This document shows positions 31,306-42,120 of a DNA stretch of 64,000 nt, one piece after another (position 1 is the first letter of the stretch; every line of letters begins with the position of its first letter). Source of the stretch: Nyssa sinensis (lineage: Eukaryota; Streptophyta; Magnoliopsida; Cornales; Nyssaceae). Made by a program: the position numbers and the translations under genes. The DNA is taken from contig CM018046.1 in assembly GCA_008638375.1 (NCBI GenBank), positions 46,287,206 to 46,351,205 of the forward strand, given 5' to 3'. Below the pieces are notes generated by a model. That model saw nothing but the letters and a program-made list of their open reading frames with translations, had not been told where the DNA came from and did no database searches.

Positions 31306-32530
31306 ATGTCGGACTACTTCCCCCGAGAAATTTTGGTTGACATACTTGTAAGATTGCCGGTGAAATCTCTGCTGCGATTCAGGTGCGTATGTAAATCATG
31401 GTGCTCACTCATTGAAAGCCCTATTTTCCTCGCTACCCACCTCAATCAATCCATCAACAACACTCACCTACTCATTCGATACTTCTCTGTGAACCACAAG
31501 AAAGAGCTCTATTCGCTCAGATTCGACAACGAAACGCTCAATGAGTGCGTCGAGCTGAAATGCCCTTTCAAGTCCCGCTCCGGAAACTTTTTGAGGGTAG
31601 TGGGTTCCTGCAATGGCTTGATTTGTCTCTCCGACGACCACTTTGGTTACACCTACACTCTGATCGTTTGGAACCCAGCGATCCAAAGGTGCGTGGCCCT
31701 TCCGAAGCCTCGCGTTTGCTTCGACGTCTGTGGCCCATACATGTTCGCTCTCGGGTTTGGCTTCGACCCAAAGACCAACGACTACAAGGTTGTGAGGATG
31801 GTGTACCCCCAAAACAAAATGGGTTCATGGGACGCTAGTGCCGGCCCTGAAGCCCTGTTGTTCGGAGGGCAGGGGGGTTACGTAGCTTCTCCTGAGGTCG
31901 AGGTCTTTTCCCTCAGCACTGGTTCTTGGAAAACCATTGATGCTGGGGTTCCAGAGCATAACATGATTGAGTATTTCTGGTCATCGGCTGTTGTCAACGA
32001 GAATATCCATTGGCTTGCATATAATCGGAGGGAGGATTGTAACCGCAGTTATCACAACACTATTATATCATTTGATGTGGTTAGTGAGGTGTTCTGTGAG
32101 CTAAACCTGCCAAAGGAAGTTGGCGTGTAAATATCCGCTGAACATGGCAATTGTGGTGTATGGGGTACGCACTTTCTGTGTTTCAGTATGATAACCGTGC
32201 AGTGAGCGAGTGTTGTTCTGTGTGGGTCATGAGACAGTATGGTGTAGCTGAGTCCTGGAGTAAGCAATTCAAAGTTAATTTAGGAGGAGGAATAGGGGCA
32301 GCCTGTCGGGTTTAGCAAGAATGGGGAAATACTACTGACTAGACGCAGCAGTGAAGTGGTTTCGTATAACCCCAATAATAAAGCTATAAAGAATCTTGGA
32401 ATTTGTGGTGGTAAAGACTCTGTTTTTATGTGTACCTACGTGGAGAGCATGGTTTTGTTCAATGGGGTGAATGGAGTCTTGGGGGCGCAGGTGGAGTCTT
32501 GCTGACAAGGTTGTGCCTGAGGAAGAACCA
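31306..32530 (+). pseudogene. Second F-box/FBA gene, C-terminal part frameshifted
   Basis: The open frame 31306-32130 (274 aa) has a good F-box (FPREILVDILVRLPVKSLLR then CVCKSWCSL) and the first part of an FBA domain (SCNGLICLS, VWNPAIQRCVALP, LGFGFDPKTNDYKVVRMV, VEVFSLSTGSWKTI). It stops at GVGV-TAA. Family-typical C-terminal sequence continues behind it in other frames: YDNRAVSECCSVWVMRQYGV with AESWSKQF near 32190-32270, and SYNPNNKAIKNLG near 32365-32400. At least two shifts are needed. It shares about half its residues with the intact F-box gene at 23291. It could still make a truncated F-box protein, but pseudogene is the safer call. Confidence 0.8.
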
Positions 32531-33480
32531 GTTTCAGGTGGACAAAATGAACAGGCTGTGGCAGATGAACTTGAAGAACACTCATATATGCATCAATTCT
32601 TTGCTGCTAATTCTCTCAGCTACTAGTAATGCATAGTATTGATTCAAGCTACGTATGTACATCAAAACCAAACAATTCACAATGCATTTCTGTACCTCTT
32701 TTCAATGCTGATATTTAGTCTTTGCTAAATTATTAAGAGTTTAATCTCTCTCTAGGATTGTATATGCACATGTTGTTGGTGATCAAACAATATTATAATA
32801 TCTGTTACTTTGTGAAGTAATAGTATATATGTCAACATTTGGTTTTGGTTTTGGTATTCTTATGGGTCGGGATGTTGCATGTTATGGTTGCGTACAGTTC
32901 GTATAATGAGCTCTGCTATGGTCACTAATCTTTACTGTTTATCATGAAATAAGTTTTGTGTTGGTTGGATCCAAGTTGATCATTGAGAATTATATGCATT
33001 CTGTTATGATAACTGATCTTTACTCTTTATCATAAAAGAAGTCTTTTGACGAAAGTATTATGGTTGAGCTGGCTTGGTTGTATCCAAGTTGATCATTGAG
33101 AATTATGTAACGGTGATTTTAAAGTTAATTGTTGCTAGTGTTGGGGAAGATTTGCTGTATGTTTGTATTGCTCAAGTTTTTGTGCTCTCCTTAGTATAGG
33201 AGGGAGTCTACATTGGAGGATAACCAGAGCACCCTCATATTATGTTGAAAGATGGTTAAGGATGAATCACTTTTACCCAAAGATTGAAATTGAATTTTGA
33301 TATATGATTGCAGAGAATGTTTTGACTTAGGGAGAAAGAACTAAGACAAATAACTTGATATACAGTCGCTTAACTTTTACTCATGTAATCGTTAAATGCA
33401 GACTTTTGCTCTTGTTAAATATATGGTGTCAATTTAGGTCTACTTAAGAATATTGAAGCTCAACTTTGGCATCCAAGTTT
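32531..33480. other. 3' flank of the second F-box gene with an internal tandem duplication
   Basis: No gene. A ~75-100 bp unit ending GGTTG(T)ATCCAAGTTGATCATTGAGAATTAT occurs twice at 32923-32996 and 33006-33107, each preceded by CTGATCTTTACTCTTTATCATAA-like sequence. Confidence 0.6.
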
Positions 33481-35300
33481 TCTTGAATGCTAAATTTTTG
33501 GTCATAGATAACTGCCAACGATTGTGGTGTCTGAAATGAAGGATGTCTTCTTCCTACCTGCCTAGTCGTCATGATGGAATAACATCAATAGTGTTTCTGT
33601 TGATATTTTTCACCTTATCATATGGGTAGGAATAATATGCCTCAAGGTTGCGGTTGAGGTGGAGGGGGTCAACAGTGTGGAAAGAAGGTTAGGCAGAATC
33701 TGGATGAAAGAAGTGATATGTTGTGAATATCGTGTTCTAAGTTAATTTTCTTTTTTCTCATTTTATTTATTTATTTTGTATAGTTCATACATTGGATAGC
33801 GGGTATGCCTTTCAAAACGAAGGTGTGATTAACTTCTCTTGAAGCCTTCATTTGGGACCGTATATTTTTGCTGAAATTAAGTCATCAGTCAACTTGATAT
33901 GTGAAGTTGAGGTCCCTTCACGTTCTTTCACTTCTCATGCTGTTTTTATCACTAACCTTTTTAGAATTTGTGCACTATATTTTTATGAATGAATTTTTTT
34001 TTTTTTTTTTGGGAGAAACTTGTTGTGCCAAGTACACTATTTTTTTGTGACCATTCTGATGCACTAGAGTGTTGAAGCTGATTTATTTCTATTGGAGATT
34101 CGTCTTATATGTACAATTGATGTTAGCAAATGTCATAGCAAGTGAAACTTAATCTTAATTATGACGACTGTCCTAATTACTGTTGGGTTGGTTGGAGATC
34201 AAATGGAGTTTGAATTGGTTTATTTTGTTTGATGTATCATTTGAAATTACAGGTAACTAGTTTCAGGTAAAAGCTGACTCTTTATCTGATGCTTGAAAAA
34301 AGAAATCCTTATTTTCAACCTACCTAGAACACAATCGCCTTATTTTGTATTCTACTGAGCAAATGCTCTTAGAGTTCGTTTGCGTGTCTTTATGCTATTT
34401 TTTGGGGTTCTTGTTAGAGGTATGGCTGTAGAGCTTTTAATGGGCAGAAGATCTGGGAAATCTTCTTGACAAAATTATAGGCAAGTTAGGTGAAGGAAAA
34501 AACCTGAACAAAACAGCATTATACTGATTCCGTACAGTAGGTGTGTGGAGATGGAGTCAACTCTTATTATTTTTTCTTTCTAAGGAAGATTTAAGTTGAC
34601 AGATGATGCTACATTGTTTCCAATATGGTGTTTAATTTTGTGTTGTTTATGTTAGTTATCATTTTAATGATAAAATGGTCTTAGTTGTACGTATGTAATT
34701 GCTGCTCCTAAAACTTAAAGATTAAATCTGCCTTATACACAACATGACTGAGTTTGAAGCACCTTTTTTTTTTTTTTTTATGGGGATTGTATGCAATTTA
34801 TTTTTATGTTGGTTATGCGTGTTTAAAAATGGAGGAGGTTATGATTGGAGCTGTGATGTTGCCTCATTGTGGTTATATTTTGTTATTGATGTGATGGAAT
34901 AGTGAAACCATGTTATGTTTTGGTAATGTATGTATGAGGAATGAAAGCTAGTTTTTTGTTTTTGTTTTTGTTTGTTATAAACTACTAAACTATCCTACTA
35001 TAATAGACCACAATTCTTTCATAAATATATTTAACCAAATTACTTTACTTTTCCAATCATGCGCCTTCTTCGCTAACCAATCCAGAAAGCTAGTTATATA
35101 TGATGATGGTAATACCAATTGTGATTACATTTTGTTGGTGCAAGTACTTGTGATAAAGGTGGGCATGAATTAGAACAAAGATGCTATGCTTTGCTCTGCT
35201 CAAGTCCAGATATTTTCATGGCAGTGGAGCGTGTAGGAACAATGGAAGCAGGCTATACTGAAATTATAGAGTCCATCACGAGCACATATATAGTCGAACA
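33481..35300. repeat. Second copy of the F-box downstream block
   Basis: Matches 26290-28330 in order and orientation with indels (see that entry). It is non-coding in both copies; the copies look more alike than the two F-box coding regions do. Confidence 0.7.
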
Positions 35301-35835
35301 CAATTGAATTAGAAATTCAAATTTATAATTGAAAACCACTACTACCTCTTGGAGGAAGGGAGCAAGAGGACAATGGGTAGGAGAAATGGAGGTTTGGGCT
35401 CTAGAGGGATTTGGGGTTGCTATAATAATATGGATTCACTATTGCAAAATTACCGAAATACCTGTTAGTCAACAAAAAAATGTGAATAAATCAGCAGTTC
35501 ATCTACAAAGAGATAACATGAAATATGACTCAAATCAAACAAAAGCTTAAGTATGCTAGGTTCCATATTTCTTGTTCACTTATTCTCTAGATTTTCTCTT
35601 TCTCGAATTTCTTAATGTTTGCAACTTGTGCAACTGACGTCTGATTATTCGATGAATCAACACAATTCAAATTACGAGCATTTAACTGCAAGTATGTAGA
35701 ACTTAGAAGTCAAGTCATTACTAAGGAAGCTAACTGTGTGATATTGAGCTGAGAAGTTCTGTTTTTCGGTTGTGGCTGTGATTTAAGGAATTTGCTCTAG
35801 TTTTACTCGCAAATCCTCCATATGATTGGACAACT
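35301..35835. other. Spacer, nothing recognised
   Basis: AT-rich. A short plus frame at 35329-35550 has no recognisable domain and no support. Confidence 0.5.
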
Positions 35836-36058
35836 ATTTGTGTTAAATTACACACTCATCTAAAAGTTTAAGCTGTTAGAGAGGACGTGTGGCCAGTTTG
35901 AGTCTATACGTGTTAATTCATAATTTTTAGGGTGACGGTGAGATTTGAACTCAGAACCTTTGGCTTGCTCTGATACCATGTTAAATTACCAACTCATCTA
36001 AAAGTTCAAACCCTTAGAGAAAGGGTATAACTTTATTATTATATTCTCTAACAATTTG
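35836..36058 (-). mobile_element. TRIM (miniature LTR retrotransposon) with target duplication
   Basis: The element is 35841-36053 (213 bp), flanked by a perfect 5-bp duplication ATTTG (35836-35840, 36054-36058). On the minus strand the 75-bp LTR (36053-35979, TGTTAGAGAATATAATAATA to AATTTAACA) is followed by TGGTATCAGAGC (35978-35967), the initiator-Met tRNA primer site. A short internal region follows, then a 3' LTR lacking its first ~40 bp. No coding capacity. Confidence 0.88.
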
Positions 36059-38020
36059 TAGTTTTCCTAATAGCTTAAACAATGAATGAAACTAGGAAGG
36101 TCCTTTGAATTGAATGCCACAAAACAGACCAGTCTCCGTTTCCATATCATTTATTCCTTTTGTTATTGATTTTGTCCTTTCAATTAAATGATTTCATATC
36201 ATAATAATGATTATCCTATTTGAGTGATTTAGAATTAAGGTGGAAGAGTAAAATGAATCTCGAATGGAATATTCCTAATGTTGCAGATAATATCCTTCAT
36301 ATGGAAAAATCAGATTTTTCCATAATCTGCTATATTTGGGGTATTCTAGTACCATATCTTTGTTTGATGTCCAATAAAGTAGGTGTTTGGTCATTGGTTT
36401 TGTTTTTTTGGCAATTTAGATTTAATTGAGTCTTAGTTAATAATTAATATTTACTTGTAGTGTACTCTTTGTCTATGTTTTCTTGTTCTTTTTATCTTTG
36501 TTAAAATTATTTATAGTTATATTTTTAATTATTATTTATCATAATCAGTCATAATATATTATACTTTCTTCTTACTTTGGCCGGCTCCAGTCCCCTTCAA
36601 ATTTTAGAAAAAAAAAATTATACATATAAAATTTTAGTCATTTTTAAACAAATTCATTTCAAAATTTAGACCTAGCTCAATCTTTATTTATTATTTCTCT
36701 CATTTTTTTATTAAAAATTATAGCCCACCTCCCAAAATTTTTATCCAACCTAATCTATACTCATCAATTCTCTTATTTTTTTACTCTAAAATTTTGGCCC
36801 ACCCAAAAAATTTTGATTAGCCCCTCCCTAATTTTTTTTTTCTGGGCTCCCTCGTTAGCTATAAAATTGACTAAAAATAATTAAAAAGTAATAAATTAGA
36901 GTAAAAACACACATATCATTAATTTTTAAGAAATTTTCTAGTGATTAAAAAATATTTACGAGTGCGGCTTCTAATTTCCCTTACATATCAACTAATACTT
37001 CCAATATCATTACACCATGATTGCAATTTAAAACCATGAGCCGCAGTGAATAGAAAAAGGACCACACTAAAAAAATATATTGAAAAAGAAACCCACAATC
37101 TATAGCAACAACCCATATGAATAGAGGCACTGCACCAAGTTGGAAAAATAGAAAACAAACCAAGTGGCTTCAATGAACCACCGCAACAAGGGAAGGAAGC
37201 ATCAAAAGCGGCCAAAAAAGCCCTTAAACAAAATCTGAATTGCAGAACAACCCAATCGACCAGAACACAACATGCACACATGACCAGAACAAGGGGCGGA
37301 CTCTCCGTGATGCAATCTCACTCGAACACAATCTAGTTGAGCATGGGCTACTCAAAACAAGATTCCTAAGGCTTAATCGCACCCCTTAGGTGTGACTTGA
37401 AGCATCAAATCTGTGTCATTTGCTCCCGATTTGCAGATTGAAAGATTGATCACCATTTTTCCACAAAAAAAAAAAACATTCAACAATAGAAAACTCTATT
37501 CAAACAGCTTAAAAAATAACAAAAAACACCGTAAATACCAGCACTGAGATTTAGACCATGGTTCCCAGTCGCTAGACTGTTGACATCAGCATGACATTAT
37601 CGTCTGTAGAGGTGAAGTCGGCAACCTACAACACTCTAATTTTTCTCCAAATGTCTCCCGCTGTGTTTTTTTATTACTTCTAGCCCTGAGTCAGTGCTCT
37701 GATACAAGTTAAGTTGTACTGTATTTAAAGATTTAGGGCTTCAAGAAGAAAGAGAGAAGAAAGAATACAACAAATATTGGCGGTGTAGAGATCTCAGTTA
37801 CCTACAGACCACCAGCAAATAATATAATGCAAACGAAACTAAAACATTACAATATCACTCCTACTAAATATTCTAGCATATTCAAAATATTACACAATAA
37901 AAAAGGAGAAAAATAAATTAAGTCTAACACACACTACAGTTACCACAAACAGCCTTTCAGAGTCCCAATCTTAACCCAAAACCCTAGCACTTTGATCTTA
38001 AGACCCTAAGCCCCCAGTAA
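36059..38020. other. Spacer with degraded transposon sequence
   Basis: No gene called. Minus frames around 36981-37281 are Cys/Phe-rich and have no known domain. Near 37698-37720 the minus strand reads AACTTGTATCAGAGCACTG, resembling a copia primer-binding site, with a CT-rich LTR-like stretch next to it, so a decayed copia element is likely. Ends were not found. Confidence 0.45.
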
Positions 38021-38029
38021 AAAAAATTC

Positions 38030-38318
38030 CAGCATGATTTTCCTTTTGATTTTGCACTAAAATTAGCCTAAAACATCAACCAATATAATCTATTCCACCG
38101 CTAAATCTTAAGTAGGGGATCTTAGGCTGCCTACAATCAAATAATAATAAGCTAGGACTTTGATTTTTAGGGTTTATGGTCGAAGAGAATATTAGCGTTT
38201 AGGGGTGGAATAAGGGTTGGATTGATTGATGTTTTTAGGCTGATTTTAGTTCAAAATCAAAAGGAGCATGTTGTATGGTTGAAGATAAAGATGAAGGTTT
38301 AGCGGTGGAATAGATTAT
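38030..38318. repeat. Fold-back region with nested inverted repeats
   Basis: The left arm 38030-38106 (CAGCATGATTTTCCTTTTGA...) pairs imperfectly with 38196-38270 (...AAAATCAAAAGGAGCATG). In addition TAATCTATTCCACCGCTAAA (38086-38105) has an exact 20-base inverted copy at 38298-38317. A further inverted pair involves AATAATAATAAGCTAGGACTTTG (38140-38162) and 38334-38370. Loop about 90 bp. Confidence 0.75.
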
Positions 38319-38321
38319 CTA

Positions 38322-38755
38322 ATAATTGCAGCATAAAATTTCTAGCTTATTATTATCAAAGTCCTAGGTTTAGCGGTGCAATTATTTCATTCTATCCCCT
38401 AATTGCAGCATAAAATTTCTAGCAAAATGGGAGCCACGCATTGTATGCAAGCATGAATGCATACTTCACTGGCTTCTTACGGACCTGAGTATAGAACATT
38501 GTGACAAAGTGCTTCGATGTGTTTGGCATAACCAGGCAAAGGTAGAGGGCAAGACAATGCACATGTAGTTGCTTGCCATGGCACCCACAAATACGGAGAA
38601 ACATGTAGCCAACATACACAACAATAGATCATTTATAAGATTTCAGATGTAATTAAGGAAAGGGGCACTTTGTTTCATTAAGCATACACAACAGGAGATC
38701 ATTTATTAGATTTCAGATGTAATTGAGGAAAGGGACACTTTATTTCGTTAAGCAT
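38322..38755. repeat. Short direct duplications
   Basis: AATTGCAGCATAAAATTTCT occurs at about 38324 and 38401. A ~72-bp unit (CATACACAACAATAGATCAT... CATTAAG) is repeated in tandem at about 38611-38684 and 38685-38755. Confidence 0.7.
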
Positions 38756-39059
38756 AACGAGACTCCTCAAAAAGTCATATACCAACTATAATTCAATTTA
38801 TTTTAGGTACTGAAGTCGCAGATGGAAAGTGACACAATTCCAACAATCATTCTAACAACCTCACATATGTGCAACTGAAGCCAGTTGAGATTCCTTGCTG
38901 CCATATAATTCCTGAGCTGAAGGAGGATGACTTGATTGGATCACCCACCAAATGTAGCATGAAGAGGTTGACAAAAATGGAAAAGTTTGACATCCAACCT
39001 AATCATCTAACGCGACATGCAGATAAAACCTTCAAAAACAACAACCTGTCTTTTTGCTA

Positions 39060-39185
39060 ACCACAATGACAATATGCAATGAGATTTGAACTCTTGACAA
39101 CCCACCCACCCCCCGGTGGGGGTGGGGGGCCAAGGCGTGCCAACACTTTAACCATTATGCCACAAGGCCTTTGGCCACCACCATA
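39060..39185 (-). mobile_element. Probable tRNA-derived SINE fragment
   Basis: On the minus strand TGGCATAATGG (39162-39152) fits the RNA polymerase III A box (TRGYNNANNGG) and GTTCAAATC (39091-39083) fits the B box (GWTCRANNC), about 60 bp apart. Between them is a GC-rich hairpin (CCCCCACC/GGTGGGTGG). No proper cloverleaf can be folded, so it is not a tRNA gene. The 3' tail and target duplication were not identified. Confidence 0.45.
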
Positions 39186-39712
39186 CATTTTTTCAAAACA
39201 TGTTAAAAGCTTGTCTCTAAACCAGTTTTGAATATTATGAGCTGGTATCGATTTACAGCACACTACTTTCAAGAAATTGACATCAGATTCCATGACATTT
39301 GTGCATCAGACAATAGGGAAAACTGTCCCATGAAACTGATTTTTGAAAGACAACTGTCAACTTGACCCATTTAAGAGGAGTAATTCTGTCCCATCATAAC
39401 ACACAACTTACATATTAGTAAAAAAACAAAGAAATTATTAACAACCTAAAAATCAACCGCAATACTATTACTACCAAACACACATTATTGGGGGCAAAAA
39501 AAAAAAGAAACAAGGCTAACTGCTTAGAATCAGAGATACATTATCTTTACAAGAGTCAGAAGCCAAACAGATGGTGTAATGAATATATGCATATGTTTTT
39601 TCAGTTTTTCTTGTATTATCATATATCATAGTGAGAAGATGTAACAGCTTGAGAACAAATAGAAAAAAGAAAAATAAGCATAGAAAGAGTCAAAAGGCAT
39701 GGGAGTTTCCCA
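39186..39712. other. Spacer and probable 3' UTR of the U-box gene
   Basis: No gene. The part adjoining 39713 is the 3' side of the minus-strand U-box gene; AT-rich polyadenylation context is present but no single signal is certain. Confidence 0.4.
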
Positions 39713-41863
39713 TTATACAACAGGCACTGTGATGGACATTGATACTGAAGTATCATTAGCAAAGCTTGAACCCAAATTTGCAGCAGAATTACCTGTAAAT
39801 GCATGTCCTACGCCCCACTGCCCAGAAGGCAAGGCCACTGCCTCAGACCTCTCGCAAACCCTAGCAAGTGATGCTGCCTTCCGCCTTGTCCTGTTCGTAC
39901 CTGTATACAACAGGATTTTAAGCAAGTGTGCAAATGCTGGCACTTTGGCAACCCTCTCGGTTGCAGCTGATCCACCAACGCGGCACAACTCTAGCAATGT
40001 CGAAACAGCATTCTCCATTCCCCTTGAGGTCCCACGCCGCATCATTTCAACCAACCTTGGCACAGCCATCTCCTCTCTCCTGAGTTCTTCAGCTCCAAAT
40101 GGCTGTCTAACTAGCAAACCCAATGCACCTGCTGCCTCTTCTGCCACTCCTTCAGTTTCCAATGCTTCCACCAGAGCAGTTACAGCCCCTGCATCTATCA
40201 TTCGGGGGCAGTTATCCAAATGGGTACACAAATTATAGAGTGCATTTACAGCATCCTTCTTTCCTCTAGGGGTCCCCTTTCTTAGCAACCCTACCAATGC
40301 CTCAACTGCACCTTCTTCACCAGTGATTCTCATCTTATAATTATGGACTGCTGAAAGACTGAACAGTGTAGCAGCAGCATTTTCTCTTGCCTCTTCTGTG
40401 TGCCCAAATCTTAGAACCTTAACAATTGAGTCCAAACACCCCGCTTCCTCCATAATGCAGCTCTTATTCTTTTCATAAATAGATAAGTTGAGTATTGCCG
40501 TTACTGAATTCTCCTGTGCAACTGGGTTTGGAGATGAAAGTAGCTTTTGAAGGAGGGAGATTGCCCCAGCTTCGGCAATGTAAGCTCGGTTCACCTTTCC
40601 AAATTTTGCTAGAAATCGCAGCTCACGTGCAGCAACTGTTTTTACACCATCTGACCCACATGATAACTGTTCTATGAGTAACCTAACAGTGGCTCTATTT
40701 GCTTCAATCACAGCCCTGGTGGATGGAACTGCTGAAGAAGTTTTTGTGCAGCCATTTGCACTTTCTGGTGGGTTAAAGGGTATTCCATGAGCAGTGCACC
40801 ACTGCACAATCAGGCTTCGGACAGCTTTATTTTGGACAAGGTGGGTATGGGCAAACAATTGCCCTGTTTTTGGGCAGATGTTGTTCCCTTCTTCCATCCA
40901 CTGATATATTGAAGTTCGATCATAAGTTTGCCCAGTGGACACAATCACAGGATCTCGCATCAAATCCAGTGAGATTGGGCAACAAAAGTCCTTCGGAATT
41001 GTCACAAAGGTCTCCCCTATCTCTTGACAAACCACTCCCTTTCTTGGTTTCTTGCAATTCCCAAAATTTATTGTCTCTTCACATTCATCAATTCCAAAAA
41101 TCAAGAATCTGCAGTACTGAGTGAAGGCAATAAACCCCTTAATAACCGATGAAGTGGGTTCAACATCACCCTCATAAGTACATATCAATTCTTCAAGAAA
41201 TTCAATCTCATTTCTACAAGTCTTCCCATCATGAATCCCCAATCCATCCACAAAAAATGCTCGAAGCTCCATGCAATCCGGTACATTTCCCACCCCAAAC
41301 TCTTCATGAAACCCAAAAAGCTTCATCCTCAATTCTTCATCTCTTTGATCAATGAACAATTTGCCTCTCTCGGACTGAGTCTTCAAAAGCTCAATCTGTT
41401 CTCTAACATCCTCACATAATTCAAGCTCTTCCAAAGGAAGAACACCTAAAACTGTAGAAATCTCCTGATCAAGGTCACGGAAATGACTCGAAATCATACA
41501 ATTTTGAATTAAAAGCCATAATCGACTCGATTGAGAGCAATAATCCAACAATATTTTTGCCCGATACAGCAGAATGTAAACCTCCTTAAAGCATAATATA
41601 ACAGTCCGCGGCAAAACAATAGAGCCTGAATCACGAAGATATTCAAAGAGCACAACAAAAATTTCTATCCTCCTGATCAAATATCGGAAATTTTTGCGCT
41701 GAAAAAGCAACGATTTACCCGAGAAAGATACAAGAAGTTCATTGGCTACCACAATGAGTGTTTGGATGAGAGCTGACTCGTTGAGTGAAACGGGAGCTAA
41801 AAATGCCTCCACCGAAGGCGATCTCCGCCTCCGAAGAGACGAGAATATAGCAGCTGAAGCCAT
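39713..41863 (-). CDS. PUB17: U-box/ARM-repeat E3 ubiquitin ligase, PUB17 type
   Basis: A single-exon minus-strand gene of 716 codons starting at ATG 41863 (MASAAIFSSLRRRRSPSVEA). An upstream in-frame Met adds 19 poorly fitting residues, so the inner start is preferred. Residues ~1-280 are the U-box N-terminal domain. Residues ~285-355 are the U-box (FCCPISLDLMRDPVIVSTGQ, then TYDRTSIYQWMEEGNNICP), which binds E2 enzymes. Residues ~400-690 are ARM repeats (AVTAILNLSIYEKNKSCIM; NAAATLFSLSAVHNYKMRI; DAVNALYNLCTHLDNCPRMI). The N-terminus, domain order and length match Arabidopsis PUB17 (tobacco ACRE276), an E3 ligase needed for cell death and defence. Intact. The 5' flank holds a (GA)n tract. 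Assignment to PUB17 rather than PUB16 rests on the N-terminal match. Confidence 0.92.
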   Translation of the reverse strand: MASAAIFSSLRRRRSPSVEAFLAPVSLNESALIQTLIVVANELLVSFSGKSLLFQRKNFRYLIRRIEIFVVLFEYLRDSGSIVLPRTVILCFKEVYILLYRAKILLDYCSQSSRLWLLIQNCMISSHFRDLDQEISTVLGVLPLEELELCEDVREQIELLKTQSERGKLFIDQRDEELRMKLFGFHEEFGVGNVPDCMELRAFFVDGLGIHDGKTCRNEIEFLEELICTYEGDVEPTSSVIKGFIAFTQYCRFLIFGIDECEETINFGNCKKPRKGVVCQEIGETFVTIPKDFCCPISLDLMRDPVIVSTGQTYDRTSIYQWMEEGNNICPKTGQLFAHTHLVQNKAVRSLIVQWCTAHGIPFNPPESANGCTKTSSAVPSTRAVIEANRATVRLLIEQLSCGSDGVKTVAARELRFLAKFGKVNRAYIAEAGAISLLQKLLSSPNPVAQENSVTAILNLSIYEKNKSCIMEEAGCLDSIVKVLRFGHTEEARENAAATLFSLSAVHNYKMRITGEEGAVEALVGLLRKGTPRGKKDAVNALYNLCTHLDNCPRMIDAGAVTALVEALETEGVAEEAAGALGLLVRQPFGAEELRREEMAVPRLVEMMRRGTSRGMENAVSTLLELCRVGGSAATERVAKVPAFAHLLKILLYTGTNRTRRKAASLARVCERSEAVALPSGQWGVGHAFTGNSAANLGSSFANDTSVSMSITVPVV

Positions 41864-42083
41864 TGACTTTGGGAAATAAACTTCTGAATTTTGCACAATT
41901 AACAACACGAGTCCCTTCAATTCACGTCTCTAATTAAGCATATCTCATCCTAATTCAGATCTTAATTTTCTCATCCGATTCACATTCAGATCTTAGTTGG
42001 GTGAATGAAGTTCCAACTATCAAATTTCAGGAGCTAGAAAAAGATACAAACATATACAAATACATACATACATATATATGTGT

Positions 42084-42089
<6 letters not shown>

Positions 42090-42118
<29 letters not shown>
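42090..42118. repeat. (GA)n microsatellite upstream of PUB17
   Basis: About 14 GA units next to (CA)n and (TA)n steps, 230 bp upstream of the PUB17 start codon. GA/CT tracts are common in plant core promoters and 5' UTRs. Confidence 0.9.

Positions 42119-42120
<2 letters not shown>

Noticed and set aside
39060..39185. A second tRNA gene
   Set aside because: A and B boxes fit, but spacing is too long and no cloverleaf forms; called SINE-like instead.
39699..40238. 179-codon plus-strand frame opposite the ARM repeats of PUB17
   Set aside because: Shadow of the real minus-strand gene; Ser/Ala/Thr-rich with no domain.
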